A DNA stretch of 64,000 nt from Metellina segmentata (taxonomy: Eukaryota > Arthropoda > Arachnida > Araneae > Tetragnathidae): contig CANAIC010000149.1 of the NCBI GenBank assembly GCA_947359465.1, positions 1-64,000 on the forward strand. Reading direction: 5' to 3'. The translations under genes were made by a program, and so were the position numbers. Positions 1 through 10,506 of this stretch are shown one piece after another. The notes beneath the pieces are model-generated. The model ran no database searches, was not told the DNA's origin, and saw only the letters and a program-made list of their open reading frames with translations. Every line of letters starts with the position of its first letter. Positions within the stretch are counted from its first letter, which is position 1.

Positions 1-792
1 TAGGATTTTGGGGACAGTTCAAAAAAATCGACGAAGATGTAAATATAGATGATGATAATAAATTCCAGTACTTATTACAAGCGACTGTCGTTGGTTCCCC
101 AGCAAGAGAGCTCGTAGATAGTTATCCTCCCTCAGGTGCGAATTATAAAGAAGCTATCAAGTATTTAAAAATCCAGATTTGCACGCGACGAATTACTGGT
201 AGAAATATATTTCGTGAATTATTAAGGTTGGTTTTAGCTCAAGCCGCCAAACATGGAAATATGACTATCCAATTTATATGATAAGTTAGAAACTCAACTC
301 AGAGCTTTGGAGACATTAGGGGTAAAAAGTGAGATTTATGCAGCTATGCTATATCCCCTTGTAGAATCTACACTACCGGAAGAAATTCTGAGGGCGTGGG
401 AGAGATCTCGACAGCGTAAGGAAAGTGTCGCGCATTCTGAAAACTTAGGAAATTTGTTGAATTTTCTACGTATTGAAGTTGAAAGTGAAGAGCGTCTCCA
501 ATTGGCACGTACTAGCTTTTCTGCTGCAGACAAAGTTGTCTCTGTTCCGGCTACCGCCGCCTGTATTTATGCGGGAGACTCAAAGAAGAAACAAGTTCAT
601 TCTTGTATATGGTGTGATAAGGAATCACATAATTCCTCCGAGTGCTTTAAGGTGCACAATCTTTCATTTGAGGATACGAAAAATTTACTAAGAAAGAAAA
701 AGGTTTGTTTTAATTGCTTAAAAACTGGGCATGGTGCTGAAAAGTGTAAAAGTTTTGTGAAATGTTTATTTTGTAACAAACGCGTCATGTAA
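1..792 (+). pseudogene. BEL-1 Gag remnant with two CCHC zinc knuckles
   Basis: Structural Gag region, which in the family forms the particle and binds RNA. Positions 1-280 read as a Gag body in one frame; the frame then shifts and continues to the stop at 790-792. Two CCHC knuckles are visible: one at about 604-645 (C-x2-C-x4-H-x4-C, beginning CIWC) and one at about 706-747 (beginning CFNC). The true start codon is upstream of the window. The frame break near 240-300 makes this a pseudogene. Confidence 0.85.
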
Positions 793-794
793 CG

Positions 795-1364
795 GTGATG
801 TGCAGAGAACTAAACGGTTCTAAAAGTCTCAAAAAAGAACAACCTAAACTAGCTAATGAAACGAGTGAAGTTTTATTGTCGAATCAAAACATGCGAACAA
901 CTCTACTGCAAACTATAATGGTGAAGATTGTCCACAATGGAAAGACGGAATTGGTGCGAACACTTTTTGACAGTGGATCACAGAGGTCTTACATACGGAA
1001 AGAAATAGTAAAGAGACTAGATTTAGTCCCATTAGATCAAAAGACTTTGAGTCACAATCTTTTTGGAGGAGTTGAAACTGAGTTGCAGGTGCATGGGATT
1101 TTTGGTATAAAGATACAAACCGTGGAAAACGAATTCAAATACAAGTTATCAGTTTTAGATAAAGATAAAATTTGTGGATACATTCCGAGGGTGAAATTCA
1201 GACTTATAAGTTCCTCACTTCGGACACATAAAATTAAAATTAATAAAAAATTCGGACACATAAAAAGATTGTTAATAGGTGCCGATTATTCCGGACAATT
1301 AATAACGAGTAATATCATAACGATCGACAAAACCCTTATTGCTATCGAAACAAAACTGGGTTGA
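795..1364 (+). pseudogene. BEL-1 aspartic protease region
   Basis: Retropepsin-like segment of Pol. The active-site signature LFDSGSQRS lies at about 963-989, with the catalytic Asp at 969-971, followed by hydrophobic strands expected of the fold. It is separated from Gag only by the stop at 790. The frame closes at 1362-1364, before the reverse transcriptase, so the polyprotein is interrupted here. Family proteases act as dimers to mature Gag-Pol. Confidence 0.8.
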
Positions 1365-1379
1365 ACACTACAAGGTCCG

Positions 1380-2744
1380 GTGAAGAGTCAATCTACCTTG
1401 CTTGATGCCGTCGGACTTTGCAATTTAGATCTCACAGAACTGTGGAATTTAGAAACAATTGGCATAAAAGATCCGGCAGAAGTGAGGTCAAAGGAGAATT
1501 TAGATAATGAAACCCTTAAATTCTTTTGAGAAAACGTCCAAGTAATAGAAGGTAATAGGTATGAAGTCTGTTTGCCTTGGAAGGACGGTCATCAGATTCT
1601 TGGAGATAATAAAGATAAAGCGGAAAAGAGGCTTTATGCTAATACAAGAAGACTTCAGAAAATGGGATATTTTGAAGATTTCGATGATACTATAAAAAGC
1701 TGGCACGAGGAGGGCATAATTGAAATAGCTCCAAATAATGGTACGATTGGTCACTATCTGTCGCATCAATCAGTAATCAATAATTCGAGTTTGACTACAA
1801 ATGTTCGTCCTGTATTCGATGCATCGTTAAAGGATGAAAAAGGGAATTCTTTAAATGCTTGCCTTGCAAGGGGGCCAAATTTGATAGAAATTCTGCCAAA
1901 ACTTTTGATGCAATTCCGGCAACATACCATCGGTGTTACCGCCGATATAAAGAAAGCTATCCTGCAGATTGGCTTGTCAGCTAGAGACAGAGACTTTTTG
2001 AAATTCCTATGGTGGAAAGATGCAAGCCAAAATGAAATTGTTACCTATAGGCACTGTCGCGTCGTGTTCGGTATTACTTCAAGTTCATTCTTGTTGGGAG
2101 CAACAATTTCCCACCACTTGGATAATGCTCCACAAGGGTTAAAAGGAACAGCGCTTAAATTGAAGAAATCCTTTTATGTCGACAATTGTATCACCAGTTT
2201 TGAAACCGAAGAGGAAGTAGCCACGTTCAAAGAAGAATCATAAACTCTGTCTTCAGGAGGGTTTGACCTTAGAGGGTGGATTGCTGCACCATTCAAAGGC
2301 ATAACTTCCTCTCAAAAGATCATTTCAATTCTTGGACTCTCATGGGACACAGAGACTGATGAAATTTATTACAATTTAATCTCTTTGACCTTCTCTGAGA
2401 GTGTTCATATAAAAAGGTCTCTGCTGTCAGTTGCACAGAGAATCTTCGACCCTATCGGATATACTAGTCCAGCTACGTTAATTCCAAAACTGATTTTGCA
2501 AAAAACATGGAAGATGAAACTTTCTTGGGATGAAAATCTTCCACAAGACCTAGAAAGGGAGTTTCAGGCCTGGCTAATAAGGTTGCATTTCTTGAATTAT
2601 TGTAAACTTTCAAGACGACTTGTGTTTGGATCCTTTGACGAATGCTCTATTACTCTACATTGTTTTAGTGATGCTAGTAAGGTATCTTATGCAGTATGCA
2701 TTTTTTACGTGCATCTTTTGAGGGCAAAACTTCGGTACAATTAG
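1380..2744 (+). pseudogene. BEL-1 reverse transcriptase (YVDN) and start of RNase H
   Basis: From about 1410 the sequence reads as the conserved linker between protease and RT of BEL elements, with one in-frame TGA at 1528-1530. The RT proper is open from 1572 to 2243: it contains the palm segment VTADIKKAILQI and the catalytic box YVDN at 2175-2186, where the family usually has YVDD. A stop follows at 2241-2243; the thumb/connection resumes at 2385-2744 and leads into RNase H (HCFSDASKVSYAVC). A frameshift near 2700 moves the rest into another frame. The YVDN variant may be a lineage trait rather than a lesion. Confidence 0.85.
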
Positions 2745-4024
2745 CATTCTGTAAGTCAAGAATAGCACCTGCCAAAGAAGTAACCATTCCTAGATTAGAG
2801 TTGCTTGGAGCACTCATAGCTACTCGTTTGTATTGTCAAGTCATTGAAGCTCTCAAATTGACAAGGTGCCAAATGTATATATGGAGTGATTCATCTGTAG
2901 TTCTGACTTGGATAAAAAGAGATTCCCACTGGAGTATTTTCGTGGCAAATCGTGTCGCCGAAATTAGGGGATGCACCAAAACTGAAGATTGGCATTACGT
3001 ACCGGGTTCAATCAATCCAGCAGATCTTCCATCTAGAGGATGCGATGCCAGAAAACTACTGCAGAGCAGATGGTGGGAGGGGCCCAACTGGTTTAAACAA
3101 GAGCCAGATAAATGGCCTATGTATGGAGTGTCAGAAGTAGATGAAGAAATAGTTAATTCAGAAAGAAGGAAAAACGTGGTTTCTAGCGTTTCCTGTATGA
3201 CCCCACACTTTACGGATACATTTACTCGATTTTCTAGTTATTATAAGAATGTGAGAGTGTTAGCTTGGATCTGTAGATTTTTCTATAACAGTCGTTATGA
3301 GAAGGATGCAAGATTAAGATGTAAAGAGCTAGTCTCGGAAGAAGTAAATTTTTCAGAAAAAAAGTTGTTATATTTGATTCAAACCGAGAGTTTTCATAAT
3401 ACTGATGCTAAGGCTTTAAAAGGGATGCATACATTTAAGGATGACAGTGGACTAATTGGAATAAGAACTAAACTAGTTTTAAGTGACGAAGACGAGAACT
3501 TCAAGTGTCCAATTCTATTGCCAGGAAACCATATACTAGTTCATCGCTCAATAGAACAGAAGCATCGACGACTGCAACATGCAGGTGCCGGAACCTTGAT
3601 CTCTAACTTAAGAGAAGATTATTGGATTGTCGGTGTGAGACGACTGATAAAAAGAATTTGCTCAAAGTGTGTTATTTGCAAAAGATTCAAAGGGAAATCT
3701 ATTCAGCCGCCATACGCACCCCTACCAAAAGACCGTATAAAATATGCGGGAGGTTTTGAGGTTACTGGAATTGATTTGGCTGGCCCACTCTATGTATTGT
3801 CTGGTGAAAAGGCATGGATTGTGATTTTTACATGTGCCATTTATCGTGCTGTACACTTCGAATTAACGGAGTCTCTATCAACAGATTCCTTTATAATGGC
3901 ACTAAGACGATTCATAGCCAGAAGGGGTAGAGTAAGCGTTATATATACGGATAATGGTTCTAACTTTGTGGGAGCCAATAGAGCGTTAAACGAGCTTAAG
4001 AATATTAGAGTTTTCGACAATTGA
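2696..4024 (+). pseudogene. BEL-1 RNase H, integrase zinc domain and catalytic core (N part)
   Basis: The open stretch begins inside RNase H (IWSDSSVVLTWI carries an acidic catalytic residue) and continues through the spacer NPADLPSRG. An HHCC integrase zinc domain follows, with CSKCVIC at about 3660-3680. The integrase core has its first Asp in TGIDLAGPLY (about 3767) and the second in IYTDNGSNFVGA (about 3940). The frame closes at 4022-4024, before the catalytic Glu, because of a frameshift. Apart from that the stretch is well preserved. Confidence 0.88.
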
Positions 4025-4025
4025 G

Positions 4026-4820
4026 AAGATTAAATGAAAATTCAATCCTTCAACCGCTGCCTGGTGGGGTGGCTTTTGGGAGAGGTTGGTGCGTATGGTA
4101 AAAGCGCTTTTAAGACGAGTTTTGGGTTCTAAAACAATAAGTTGTATTGAATTAGAAACGGTGCTATGCGCTTGTGAAGCAACGATGAATTCAAGACCAT
4201 TGACTTATTTAGAAGACGAGACGACGGAATTAAAGCCATTGACACCTGCATATTTTATACAAGGAATTCCACACAATGATGTGCAGGATCTGGATACTAT
4301 TGACAGTAACAGCTTGAATCGTCGTCTGCGGTATCTGCAAAAGCTCCGAAGTGATTTACGCGCAAGATTCAGAAATGAATACCTAGCCATGCTAGTGCAT
4401 AGAGGAGAACGAAGAGGAGACACCATACAAGTGGGTGATGTGGTGTTGATTGGCACTCCGGACAAGCGCATCAACTGGCCTTTGTGTCTCGTTCTTCAGG
4501 TATTTCCGGGTACAGATGGCCATGTAAGAGTGGCGAAAGTAAAAACGGCTCAGGGTAAAAAAATAAGACCCGTCCAAAACCTTTATTTTTTAGAAGTAGC
4601 TCGTCCTGCAGATCTACCTCCGCGTTGTCAATCTCAAGTGTTGCCAAATCCAGATCAAGCCACAGATCCTAAGAGATCATTCCCACTAAGTTCACCTACG
4701 CATCAACAGACTGATGCATCAGAGATTACTGAACCATTTTCGGAGCCCTTTATACTGGATGGACCTATAACCACTAGAATTGGGAGGCAAGTAAAAGTTC
4801 CTCATCGGCTGAATCCTTGA
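4026..4820 (+). pseudogene. BEL-1 integrase C-terminal part
   Basis: After a frameshift near 4020-4060 the integrase resumes with a WWGGFWERLV segment, which holds the catalytic Glu, then MVRMVKALLRR (ATG at 4086) and ATMNSRPLTYL, a hallmark of BEL integrases. The C-terminal module (GDVVLIG...) resembles the DUF5641-type tail of BEL Pol proteins. It ends with a TGA at 4818-4820, about 50 bases before the 3' LTR, as expected for the end of Pol. Confidence 0.88.
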
Positions 4821-4859
4821 ACTGAAACAGTCTATAGTGTTGCAATTTTGTAAAATTGC

Positions 4860-4871
4860 AAGGTGGGAGAA
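4860..4871 (+). promoter_or_regulatory. BEL-1 polypurine tract
   Basis: A purine-rich run (AAGGTGGGAGAA) lies immediately before the TGTTG start of the LTR. This is where plus-strand DNA synthesis is primed in LTR elements. BEL-3 has the comparable GGGGGGAGAA before its 3' LTR. Confidence 0.8.
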
Positions 4872-5255
4872 TGTTGAAGAACGTGAACTGACTCAATGGT
4901 TGTGACTTTTGTTTACTAGTGACTTTAATTTAACATGTTTTTTAATGAAAACGTTTGTGGCAACAGTTATGCTGTTCTGATTTTTCTTGTGAAAAATATT
5001 GATATAGTTCGTTTGTATTACTGTTCTTATCGCTGTTAATTAAAAAGGTTTTCATTTAGTTCCATTGTCATTTATTAACGAAAAAGATTTAGATCGAATT
5101 TAAACAAGATTTAGATCAAATTTAAACAATGTAGATTGATCTAATCAACTTTCATTTTAATGAAATGGTGGTAAATATTAATTATGATACCTGAGCCGTA
5201 ACCATCGATAGTAGATCGATATCGATGGTTACGCCTGAGCACGATTCTGGTTACA
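4872..5255 (+). repeat. BEL-1 3' LTR
   Basis: It starts with TGTTGAAG directly after the polypurine tract and probably ends with GGTTACA, giving the usual TG...CA termini and about 384 bp. The 3' boundary is inferred from the terminal dinucleotide only, since the 5' LTR is outside the window. Confidence 0.6.
5198..5232. repeat. Inverted repeat near end of BEL-1 LTR
   Basis: Arms GTAACCATCGAT (5198-5209) and ATCGATGGTTAC (5221-5232) are perfect reverse complements with an 11-bp spacer. They are followed by a second copy of the flanking CTGAGC. It could form a hairpin in the LTR transcript. Confidence 0.7.
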
Positions 5256-5387
5256 GATGAGCTCAAAATGGAAATTCAGAAAACAGAAAAAAACTCCACC
5301 AGTTCACGCTATATCAAAATGTATGATATAAAGTTTAATAATGATGATGATATCATGTCTATGGATTGCCAAAATGTCTCAAATATT

Positions 5388-5564
5388 GTCAAAGGTCCGA
5401 AGGACCGCAGCTGCCAACTTCGGTGCTTCAGAACTGTAGAGGGTCTCCCACAGCAGATCTCTATCTGGTAACAAGCCGAGTTTCAAGATCTCTGCAGTAA
5501 TTTATGGACATTCAAAGATGTGTTTTGGTGTGAGTTGGATCTCTGGGCTGTTCTTGCAGTAAGG
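5388..5564 (-). pseudogene. C-terminal scrap of a non-LTR retrotransposon polyprotein
   Basis: Reading the minus strand from 5564 gives a short frame with one in-frame TAA. It contains a C-x(n)-SPEIQLTPKHIFECP segment followed by a leucine-rich stretch (ILKLGLLP, LLWETLY). This matches what I remember of the C-terminal zinc-like tail after RNase H in Jockey/R1-type elements of spiders (QLTPEHI-C pattern). Only about 59 codons remain and no RT is present nearby. The identification is from memory of the motif. Confidence 0.45.
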
Positions 5565-5834
5565 ATAAGTTTAATAATACTTCCTTAATATAAGTTGCAA
5601 GATAAAAGTATCAAAAGTTGCTGGATAAGCTTTCAGCAAAAGTATTCTCATTTTTGACTAAATGTCTGGTGTACCTATCACACACATACGCCTTTTATAT
5701 TAATGACAAGCGGGTAGATGGAAGGAGAACGATCACCAGTGTTAAAACAAACGCACTGCCACCATTTCTCTTTCGTCTGTACCGGATTACTCAGTGTGAT
5801 AACTAAATCATCATGAAGTTAATTTTAATAATTG
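5565..5834. other. Unassigned sequence
   Basis: Between the non-LTR scrap and the hAT-1 target site. A 62-codon open stretch on + (5618-5806) has no recognisable motif and is probably fortuitous. Confidence 0.5.
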
Positions 5835-5842
5835 CCATAGAC

Positions 5843-5949
5843 CAGGGTTCGGCAACCTATTGAAACAAAAGAGCCAAAAGTTACAATTTACAAAATTTCC
5901 CAGTTTTTAAAGAGCCACTAAAAATTTTCGTTTCAATATTATAGTATTA
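5843..5949. repeat. hAT-1 outer left terminus
   Basis: About 107 bp nearly identical to 12911-13001, but with an extra 16 bases or so (around 5878-5896). BEL-2's LTR abuts it at 5950. The outer CCATAGAC duplication sits immediately to its left. Confidence 0.85.
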
Positions 5950-6169
5950 TGTTATGGTCATTAATTGAGCCAGACAAATTAAACTAAGTGGACTGTATTA
6001 AACGAAACAAAAAAAGTTTATTGAAAACTTAACAACAATTCTGATGAAGTAATCTGACGGGCGGACCATACCAACCGGAGCCTGGCTAATCCAAATCCAG
6101 ACTTAATCTCGTCCTCGCTTCATCCTTTTCTCTTCATTTCACAGAGGGCGCTGCGCTTGCGCGCCAACA
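5950..6169 (-). repeat. BEL-2 3' LTR (left on map)
   Basis: 220 bp, TGTTATGG...GCCAACA on the plus strand. It differs from the other LTR at only a few positions (for example TGTTATGG versus TGTTTTGG, and one extra A in an A-run), suggesting fairly recent insertion. Confidence 0.92.
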
Positions 6170-6184
6170 TACCGCCCCCCGTTG
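6170..6184 (-). promoter_or_regulatory. BEL-2 polypurine tract
   Basis: On the minus strand the sequence CAACGGGGGGCGGTA directly precedes the TGTTGGC start of the 3' LTR, the expected place for the plus-strand primer. Confidence 0.75.
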
Positions 6185-6439
6185 CGATGTTATAAACATC
6201 CGACAATTGTAGTTCACGATTTGTATTATGAATTCAGAAATCAACATTTTTACATCAAATATAAATACTAAGAGAACATAATTGATTCTGTAGTCCTACT
6301 CAATGTGACTTACAGAAAATGCTACTTGACAAACAAACAAAATACACTTAATAACACTATATACCACACTGAAAATAGACGTAGATACTTAATCAAACAA
6401 TGCACACACAAAGGAAATTTTACACAGAAATCAGTTCGA

Positions 6440-6938
6440 TTTTTCTTCCATAGGTAAAACACACAATTTAGAGATGGGACGCTTGAAAACACCATCTTTA
6501 GTTTTTAAGCTGACCACACGAATTTTACTGTCCGAAAAACTTCCAAAATACGTCCCATGGACCAATTACAAATTGCTAAATTATCCTCTTTGATCAGAAC
6601 AAGATCGCCAATTTTAATGTTATTCTTTTCAAAATACCATTTACTTCTTTGATTGAGATTACTTAGGTAATCATTAGACCATCTTTTTCAAATTAGTTGA
6701 ACCAATTTCGTCAATTTTTGCCAAGAAATGAGTCTATTGTCAGGAATTCTGATCAAAGAAGGTTCTACAATTGAGTTGATTGGTCTTCCGATCAGGAAAT
6801 GGCCGGTGTCAAAACTTCTAGATCCTCAATATTTGAGGATAATGGGCAAATAGGTCTAGAGTTCAAAATACCTTCAATTTGAACAATCACTGTCAAGAAT
6901 TCTTTGTACGTTAATTAGGAATTGACCACAACACTTTT
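6440..6938 (-). pseudogene. BEL-2 Pol C-terminal tail (degenerate)
   Basis: Downstream of the long Pol frame the minus strand continues the integrase C-terminus in shifted frames. Near the end it reads IRVVSLKTKDGVFKRPISKL followed by CVLPME, matching the DUF5641-like tail seen intact in BEL-3. Frameshifts and stops between 6700 and 6938 separate it from the catalytic core. Confidence 0.75.
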
Positions 6939-9359
6939 TTAAAGGTTTTTGAATGATTTGACTCCTGCCTCCCAGAGTCCACCGAAATTAGGAGCTCTGG
7001 GTGGAATAAATCTCCAGTCAATATTTTCATTTGTTAAATACTTCGATAAACTGTCATCAGGATTACATACCAAGTTATAGATTTTTTTCAACTCTTTACA
7101 GCTACCTTTAAAGTTTGAAGCATTATCAGTAAACAGTTTACAACACTTTCCTCTTCTGGAAAAGAATCTCTTAAGGCATGCAATGAACGCTTGAGAGGAA
7201 AGATCAGTAACTAATTCTAAATGTATTGATTTAGTAGAAAAACAAATAAAAATACAAACATACACTTTGTTTAAGACACCTCTACGTTGTCCCTTGAATT
7301 TAACTAGAAACGGACCACAAAAATCTGCACCCACACAGTTGAAAGGATAATCAGATCTTATTCTTTCTTTTGGGAGCTGTCCCATTAATTGCTCACTTAA
7401 TTTGGGTTTAGCCTTAAAACAAACAATACAAGCATGGACAATTTTTCTACAGATGTTTCTGCCATTGACTGGCCAAAACTTTTTCCGAATTGAATACAAT
7501 AAAGATTGAGGTCCAATATGCAAATTTTTGACATGAAAATTATAACAAATAAAATCAGTAAGTTTATGTTTATCTGGTAAAATGAGAGAATGTTTCTCCC
7601 TGAAAGTTAAGGTGGAATTGTCTAACCGACCACCAACACGTAACAAGTTGTCTCCATCAAGAAAAGGAGACAAAGCTTTAATTTTACTATTACCTTTTAA
7701 AGGCAAACCATTTTTCAATAATTTGATTTCCTCTCCAAAAACTACCTTTTGAACTTGATGAATTAACCAAGATTCAGCTTTGTTTAACTCTTTGGCCGTC
7801 AAAGGACCTTTCACCTTTTCTTTATCTGAACATCTGGAGTTATTAGTGAACCTGAAAATGAAACTGATTACACGTATTAATTTAGTATAATTGTTAGTTA
7901 CACTAATAAGAGAGTCTAAAAAGCTAGTGTCAGTTGACAATAGAGTCACATTAGAGTCCCTTCTAAACTCTTGAAAATAAGAATCATCGGATACGGGATA
8001 CTGTTCATCACAAAGTTCAACTGCAGTTTCATGTAGAAATGCCGGACCCTCCCACCACATTGCATTATCGACAATGTGATCAGGGCTCAGTCCACGAGAA
8101 ATGAGGTCAGCAGGATTGTCTGCTGTTTTCACATGCTTCCAACAGAAATTTTTGGTGATCTCCTGAATACGTGACACTCTGTTGGAAACAAACACTTTCA
8201 GTAGATGTGGTGAAGCATTGATCCACGATAGCACAATCATGGAATCACTGAAGAGGTAGACCTTGTCAATTTCCAAGCTGAGGGAATCCATAATTTTGAG
8301 CACAAGCTTAGAAAGAAGTTCGTCAGCACAAAGTTCTAGCCGGGGAATTGTTAACACTTTTACTGGCGCAACTCTCGATTTTGTGCAGAAAAGAGCAACT
8401 TTCACCTCGTTTGATGGAGTCACGCATCGAATATACACACAAGCACCATACGCGTCCTTTGAGCTGTCACAGAACCCATAGAGTTCCATTTGTCTCGCAG
8501 ATTCTGTAAAGACGTAGCGGCTGATTTTAGTTTCCTGAAGTTCTGTTAAAGCATTTTTGAACCTTTCCCAGCTCTGTTTTTCTGCAGACGGGAGTTCATC
8601 ATCCCATCCAATTTTCAAAAGCCATAAACGTTGAAGAAATATTTTTGCTTGAACTATGACCGGTCCAATCAGTCCAAGCGGATCGAAAAGTCTAGCTAGG
8701 TCAGCTAAAACTGAGCGTTTAGTTGGAGTATGATGCGAAGAAGTTGCCACGGTAAAACTGAAGTAATCCTCTTTAGGGTTCCACCGCAATCCCAGAGTTT
8801 TTACAGTGTTCTTGTCCGAGTCATCGAAATGGTACTCCTGGTCACTGAATGGAACTTGCTGCAGGAGTGTTTTGCTGTTAGAGAACCACTTGGGAAGTTC
8901 CATGCCACCTGTTTTCAACATGGCGATCAATTGCTTTTGCAGTTCCATGGCTGTAGAAACGTCTATAGCCCCAGTTAAAATGTCATCAACATAGAAGTCC
9001 TGAGCTGCAGCGGAGGCCAAAGGAAAATTAGTTTTTTCATCGCTAGCTAATTGCTGTAGAACTCGCGTCGCTAAGTACGGAGCGCTTTTTGTTCCATAAG
9101 TTACAGTCAGCAACTTATAAAATTTAGCTTCTTCATCGAAAGTCTTTTTCCATACTATGCACTGAAGTGCGCACTGATCTGGATGTACCCAAATTTGCCT
9201 GTACATTTTTCTAATATCGCAAGTGAAGGCTACCTTATGTTCCCTAAATCTTAGTAGGATCGAAAAAAAGTCCTTTTGAACTACACCTCCATTTAACAAA
9301 CAGTCATTTAAGGAGAATCCAGAAGTGGAGGGTGCAGAAGCATTAAATACTATTCGCAA
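6939..9359 (-). CDS. BEL-2 Pol: RT, RNase H and integrase (806 codons)
   Basis: Longest open frame of the window. In order: RT palm (TCDIRKMYRQIWV, about residues 48-60), catalytic box FYVDDILTG (about 132-140), RNase H with FCDSSKDAYGA and LFSDSMIVLSWI, the spacer NPADLISRGL, an intact HHCC zinc domain (HVKNLH...CIVC), then the integrase core with VGADFCGPF (first Asp), LFTDNASNF (second Asp) and GGLWEAGV (Glu). All three catalytic acids are present. The frame opens after a frameshift from the upstream RT N-terminus (9350-9730) and ends in a stop just past the Glu, so the C-terminal tail is cut off. Confidence 0.9.
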   Translation of the reverse strand: MRIVFNASAPSTSGFSLNDCLLNGGVVQKDFFSILLRFREHKVAFTCDIRKMYRQIWVHPDQCALQCIVWKKTFDEEAKFYKLLTVTYGTKSAPYLATRVLQQLASDEKTNFPLASAAAQDFYVDDILTGAIDVSTAMELQKQLIAMLKTGGMELPKWFSNSKTLLQQVPFSDQEYHFDDSDKNTVKTLGLRWNPKEDYFSFTVATSSHHTPTKRSVLADLARLFDPLGLIGPVIVQAKIFLQRLWLLKIGWDDELPSAEKQSWERFKNALTELQETKISRYVFTESARQMELYGFCDSSKDAYGACVYIRCVTPSNEVKVALFCTKSRVAPVKVLTIPRLELCADELLSKLVLKIMDSLSLEIDKVYLFSDSMIVLSWINASPHLLKVFVSNRVSRIQEITKNFCWKHVKTADNPADLISRGLSPDHIVDNAMWWEGPAFLHETAVELCDEQYPVSDDSYFQEFRRDSNVTLLSTDTSFLDSLISVTNNYTKLIRVISFIFRFTNNSRCSDKEKVKGPLTAKELNKAESWLIHQVQKVVFGEEIKLLKNGLPLKGNSKIKALSPFLDGDNLLRVGGRLDNSTLTFREKHSLILPDKHKLTDFICYNFHVKNLHIGPQSLLYSIRKKFWPVNGRNICRKIVHACIVCFKAKPKLSEQLMGQLPKERIRSDYPFNCVGADFCGPFLVKFKGQRRGVLNKVYVCIFICFSTKSIHLELVTDLSSQAFIACLKRFFSRRGKCCKLFTDNASNFKGSCKELKKIYNLVCNPDDSLSKYLTNENIDWRFIPPRAPNFGGLWEAGVKSFKNL

Positions 9360-9730
9360 ACCAAACGCGTAGTGCTGCTATTGATGTTATCCACTGCGTG
9401 GTGAGGCATTGCATATTTAGGCTTAGAATCATCCCCCCTGCACTCCTCCATGTGTCCCAAGTCTTCATACTCTTGCATGAAATTGCAATAACGTTCAGCT
9501 AGTTCAGGATTTTTATTTAATTTAATCCATTGGCTATTTAGTCTTAAATTGGCTAATTTCAAAGAATCCCCTAAATGGATCTTTTCTTTCATTGGGAGAG
9601 TGACAACGTATTTGCCATTGTTGTCTCTGTAATGAGTTTTGGAAAATAATTCCTCACAATCTAATTCTTCTTTGCTTTTTGAAGTGGGATGTTCAAGAAC
9701 AGATTCCACTTCCCAAAATTTACTAACCAA
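9350..9730 (-). pseudogene. BEL-2 RT N-terminal region
   Basis: Contains the conserved BEL segment before the RT palm: FWEVESV, the acidic linker, YVVTLPMK and YEDLGHMEE. The same segment recurs in BEL-3 at 56900-57200. A stop at 9350-9352 and a frame change of one base separate it from the main Pol frame, which overlaps it by ten bases. Confidence 0.85.
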
Positions 9731-9735
9731 TGTTT

Positions 9736-10454
9736 CTAAACTGCCAACCTCCGAAATAAATCCACAATGTTTTGACTGCCCAATACCTTCATATGATCCA
9801 CTGACAACCCCAAAACAGTTTCTTGCAAGATTATGGAAGAAGATAATTGAATCTTCCCACTTTTCAAAAGATTAAAAAACGTTTCACCTCCCAAAAGCAA
9901 ATCTATTTTCCCAGGGGAATGAAACTTAGGGTCAGCTAGGATCACATTATCTGGCGAATTAATTTTAGAAATCTCCAAACAATTTGAAGGCATTAAGTCA
10001 GTTATTTTATTAAGAACAAGAAAACGAAGTCTCTCATTGAATATTTTACTTTCATTGTGAACAATAGCTGAGGTTTCCTCTTTGACATTAAACGAACAGT
10101 TAGAAAGACCTGATATAGAAATATTACTTTTTTCTTTTTTCAATCCCAGCGCATCTGCCCCAATCGTTTAGACATAATATTCACCATACTTCCAGAATCT
10201 AAAATGGCTCTGCATGAACGAGAAATGCCACGTGCATCATAAATTAACACGATTGCTGTTGGGAGTATTACTTTTCTATACTTCGGTTGTTTGGCAAAAC
10301 AAGAAATCGGACTCTCAGCCGAAGGAGCAGAAGGGGAAAGAACTGGGGGATCTGATTCATTCGCCTCGCCAGCTGCAGTTTCGTTTCTACAAAGCCAAGA
10401 ATTATGGCGTTTCCCGCAACCTCTGCAACTATACTTTGAAGTGCATGCTGCCAC
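9736..10454 (-). pseudogene. BEL-2 zinc knuckle and aspartic protease region
   Basis: Reading leftward from 10454: a Cys/His knuckle (CRGCGKRHNSWLC), then CRAILDSGSMVNIMS, where DSGS is the retropepsin active site. A frame change near 10140 leads into the rest of the protease (KIDLLLGGETFFNLL and ILQETVLGLS), typical of BEL proteases. The equivalent in BEL-3 is VDFLLSAELFYQLL. Confidence 0.85.
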
Positions 10455-10506
10455 TCGATGTTAACTTGAAAGGCAATTCAGGCATAATGCGTGTTTCTTA
10501 ACTAGG

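Larger units (their letters stand above)
1..5255 (+). mobile_element. BEL-1: BEL/Pao LTR retrotransposon, 5' end outside window
   Basis: Gag, aspartic protease, reverse transcriptase, RNase H and integrase follow one another on the + strand in the order typical of BEL/Pao elements, ending in a polypurine tract and a 3' LTR. The 5' LTR and the start of Gag lie left of the window. The reading frame is broken at several places (stops or frameshifts near 280, 790, 1365-1530, 2244, 2700 and 4020-4085), so this copy cannot make a full polyprotein. It is only distantly similar to BEL-2 and BEL-3 in this window and represents another lineage. Confidence 0.93.
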
